The notes under the pieces were generated by a model. That model searched no databases, was not told the DNA's origin, and worked only from the letters and a program-made list of their open reading frames with translations. A program made the translations under genes and the position numbers. Below, one piece after another: positions 62,908 through 64,000 of a stretch of DNA of 64,000 bases (within the stretch, counting starts at the first letter, position 1; every line of letters begins with the position of its first letter). Origin of the DNA: Pseudomonas alloputida (GTDB lineage: Bacteria > Pseudomonadota > Gammaproteobacteria > Pseudomonadales > Pseudomonadaceae); the NCBI RefSeq assembly GCF_021283545.2, contig NZ_CP128540.1, positions 1,585,501 to 1,649,500 on the forward strand, read 5' to 3'.

Positions 62908-63249
62908 CGCATTCCAGCGCGACCAGGCAAAAAGTATCGCATTGTGACTATTTCGGTCTTAGCCAAGACCTGGCAAGTCTTGATCCGCATGCTTGCACCA
63001 GGGTGGTGCGCTCCTGACCAAAACAGTCATGATGCCAGGCGCGAGATTCGGCACGGTGTTCAATGCTGCACCCCATTTCCGGGCGGTGCAGTCGTCGCAT
63101 TTAGACGATTTCGGCAATGCACTGGAGCGAATCTGTCTTGACACCAGCAGTTAAAGCGTAACCCGAGTTTGATGACCACTTGATGGCGATTCGATAGCTC
63201 CCGCACAGCGGAATTGTGGCGACGTTCCCAGAAACAGGGAGGTTTCGCC
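62908..63249. other. 342-bp ICE intergenic region
   Basis: No gene was recognised. TTGACACCAGCAGTTAAAGC near 63137-63156 offers a -35 (TTGACA), but no clear -10 at the right spacing was found. GGGAGGTTTCGCC provides the ribosome site (63237-63241) of the next gene. Confidence 0.4.
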
Positions 63250-64000
63250 ATGACTGACCGCAGCAGCCAACACTGGTATCCCACGGCCGCGTATCTCTAC
63301 ACGCTGCACCTCGATGGCCCAGCGCTGGCTTGGGAGTATTTGCGCAGGAATCCAAGCTACCGGCGCGACTGGCTACGCCGGCGTCGCAAGCCTGATGCGG
63401 CGCAGGCCTGGGGCCTGCGCCTGCTGGAAGATCCCGGCCTGGATGCGCGCGACGCACATCCTGCTTGGTTCCCCGATCACGATGCCGTGGTGCAGCTATA
63501 CCCCGACGCCGACCCACCACCCGATGCGCATACCTTCGAGTTCTGGCGCATTCCTGGGCGCAAGCAACTGACCCACGACGGCAAGCGCCTGGTGCTCGTA
63601 TCGCATTGGCCAGGCTGCTGCGTTCGGCTGGCACTCGCACCCGACCTGGAAGATGGTTCGGCCTATCTCTACGCCACACGCGCCTGCGCCACGCCCTGTG
63701 CGCGCTACCGCACGCTCGCTGCGAAGCTGGATGCGCTATCTGCCGCAACCGTGGCCACGCCTGTGGCAACAGCCCGCTCCCGCCCCACGCCCGCCGCGCT
63801 GCTGGAACTGCATACCTTGCAAGCGCTCGACGCGACCCTCGCGGGAGCCTCCTTGCGCGAGGTGGGCGAAGGTCTGTTCGGCGCGGATGCCGTCGCGGCC
63901 GACTGGCACAAAGACAGTGCATTGCGTGCCCGCGTACGGCGGCTGGTACGCCGCGGCGATGAGCTGATGCACGGCGGCTACCGCCGACTAGCGCAGCTTC
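63250..64000 (+). CDS. DUF2285/DUF6499-type DNA-binding regulator of the ICE (partial, runs off the right edge)
   Basis: 250 codons are visible from ATG 63250 (MTDRSSQHWYPTAAYLYTLH). The N-terminal DUF6499-like part contains LAWEYLRRNPSYRRDWLRRR; a middle domain includes FEFWRIPGRKQLTHDGKRLV; the C-terminal DUF2285-like region starts near LLELHTLQALDATLAGASLR with REVGEGLFGADAVAADWHKD. Such proteins sit upstream of the replication and transfer genes of Tn4371-like elements and are annotated as transcriptional regulators. No stop occurs before 64000. Confidence 0.87.
   Translation, partial: MTDRSSQHWYPTAAYLYTLHLDGPALAWEYLRRNPSYRRDWLRRRRKPDAAQAWGLRLLEDPGLDARDAHPAWFPDHDAVVQLYPDADPPPDAHTFEFWRIPGRKQLTHDGKRLVLVSHWPGCCVRLALAPDLEDGSAYLYATRACATPCARYRTLAAKLDALSAATVATPVATARSRPTPAALLELHTLQALDATLAGASLREVGEGLFGADAVAADWHKDSALRARVRRLVRRGDELMHGGYRRLAQL

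Overview
The window looks like a chromosome segment of a Pseudomonas putida-group bacterium. Coding sequence is GC-rich and densely packed. Gene order matches blocks I remember from P. putida KT2440 and P. aeruginosa PAO1: azoR; PA1414-symporter-gbuA-gbuR-aer; tolC/lapE; recQ; trkH; cpxR-cpxP-cpxA; yciI-yciB-rnm-yciO-scpA-scpB; rluB; aroP. Imperfectly palindromic REP elements of the P. putida type sit between genes, often as inverted pairs. The species assignment comes from recalled synteny and motif reading, not from a database search.

Layout. 1-5959 is core: an operon-like minus-strand run (LysR, alpha/beta hydrolase, periplasmic cyclophilin, ABC exporter), then azoR and an EamA transporter. 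5976-12755 is a small accessory island of about 6.1 kb bounded by a 635-bp direct repeat, which is the 3' part of an MscS-type channel gene. The left copy is a broken remnant; the right copy belongs to the intact gene. Between the repeats lie about 600 bp of unexplained AT-richer DNA, a two-gene operon (VPA1262-like/phospholipase D-like protein plus an unknown 475-aa protein) that is the best candidate for an undescribed system, a 3' relic of a DUF3732 SMC-like ATPase, and a DUF6124-like/DUF3077 pair behind a structured leader. 13-51 kb is again mostly core: DEAD-box helicase, BrnT/BrnA toxin-antitoxin, transporters and regulators, the guanidinobutyrate block, aerotaxis receptor, TolC-family outer-membrane protein, RecQ, PlpD, TrkH, a Cpx envelope-stress system, condensin subunits, RluB and an aromatic amino-acid permease.

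From about 51.1 kb to the window end is the left part of an integrative element that fits the Tn4371 ICE family: tyrosine integrase, DUF1016 nuclease, RadC, DUF932, ParB, DUF736, XRE regulator, DUF2958 and DUF2285. It appears inserted just behind the aroP terminator. Between radC and the DUF932 gene, in reverse orientation and with much lower GC, sits a RloC-like ATPase with a zinc hook and a C-terminal R-x3-E...N-x3-H signature. It is probably a cargo anti-phage gene.

How the parts work together. The guanidinobutyrase, its LysR regulator and the sodium:solute symporter form a guanidinobutyrate/agmatine utilisation block. CpxR-CpxP-CpxA monitor the envelope, with a CpxR box and an internal terminator shaping output. 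Three loci are defence or conflict related: the VPA1262-like operon, BrnTA, and the RloC-like gene in the ICE. No rRNA, tRNA or CRISPR array was recognised.
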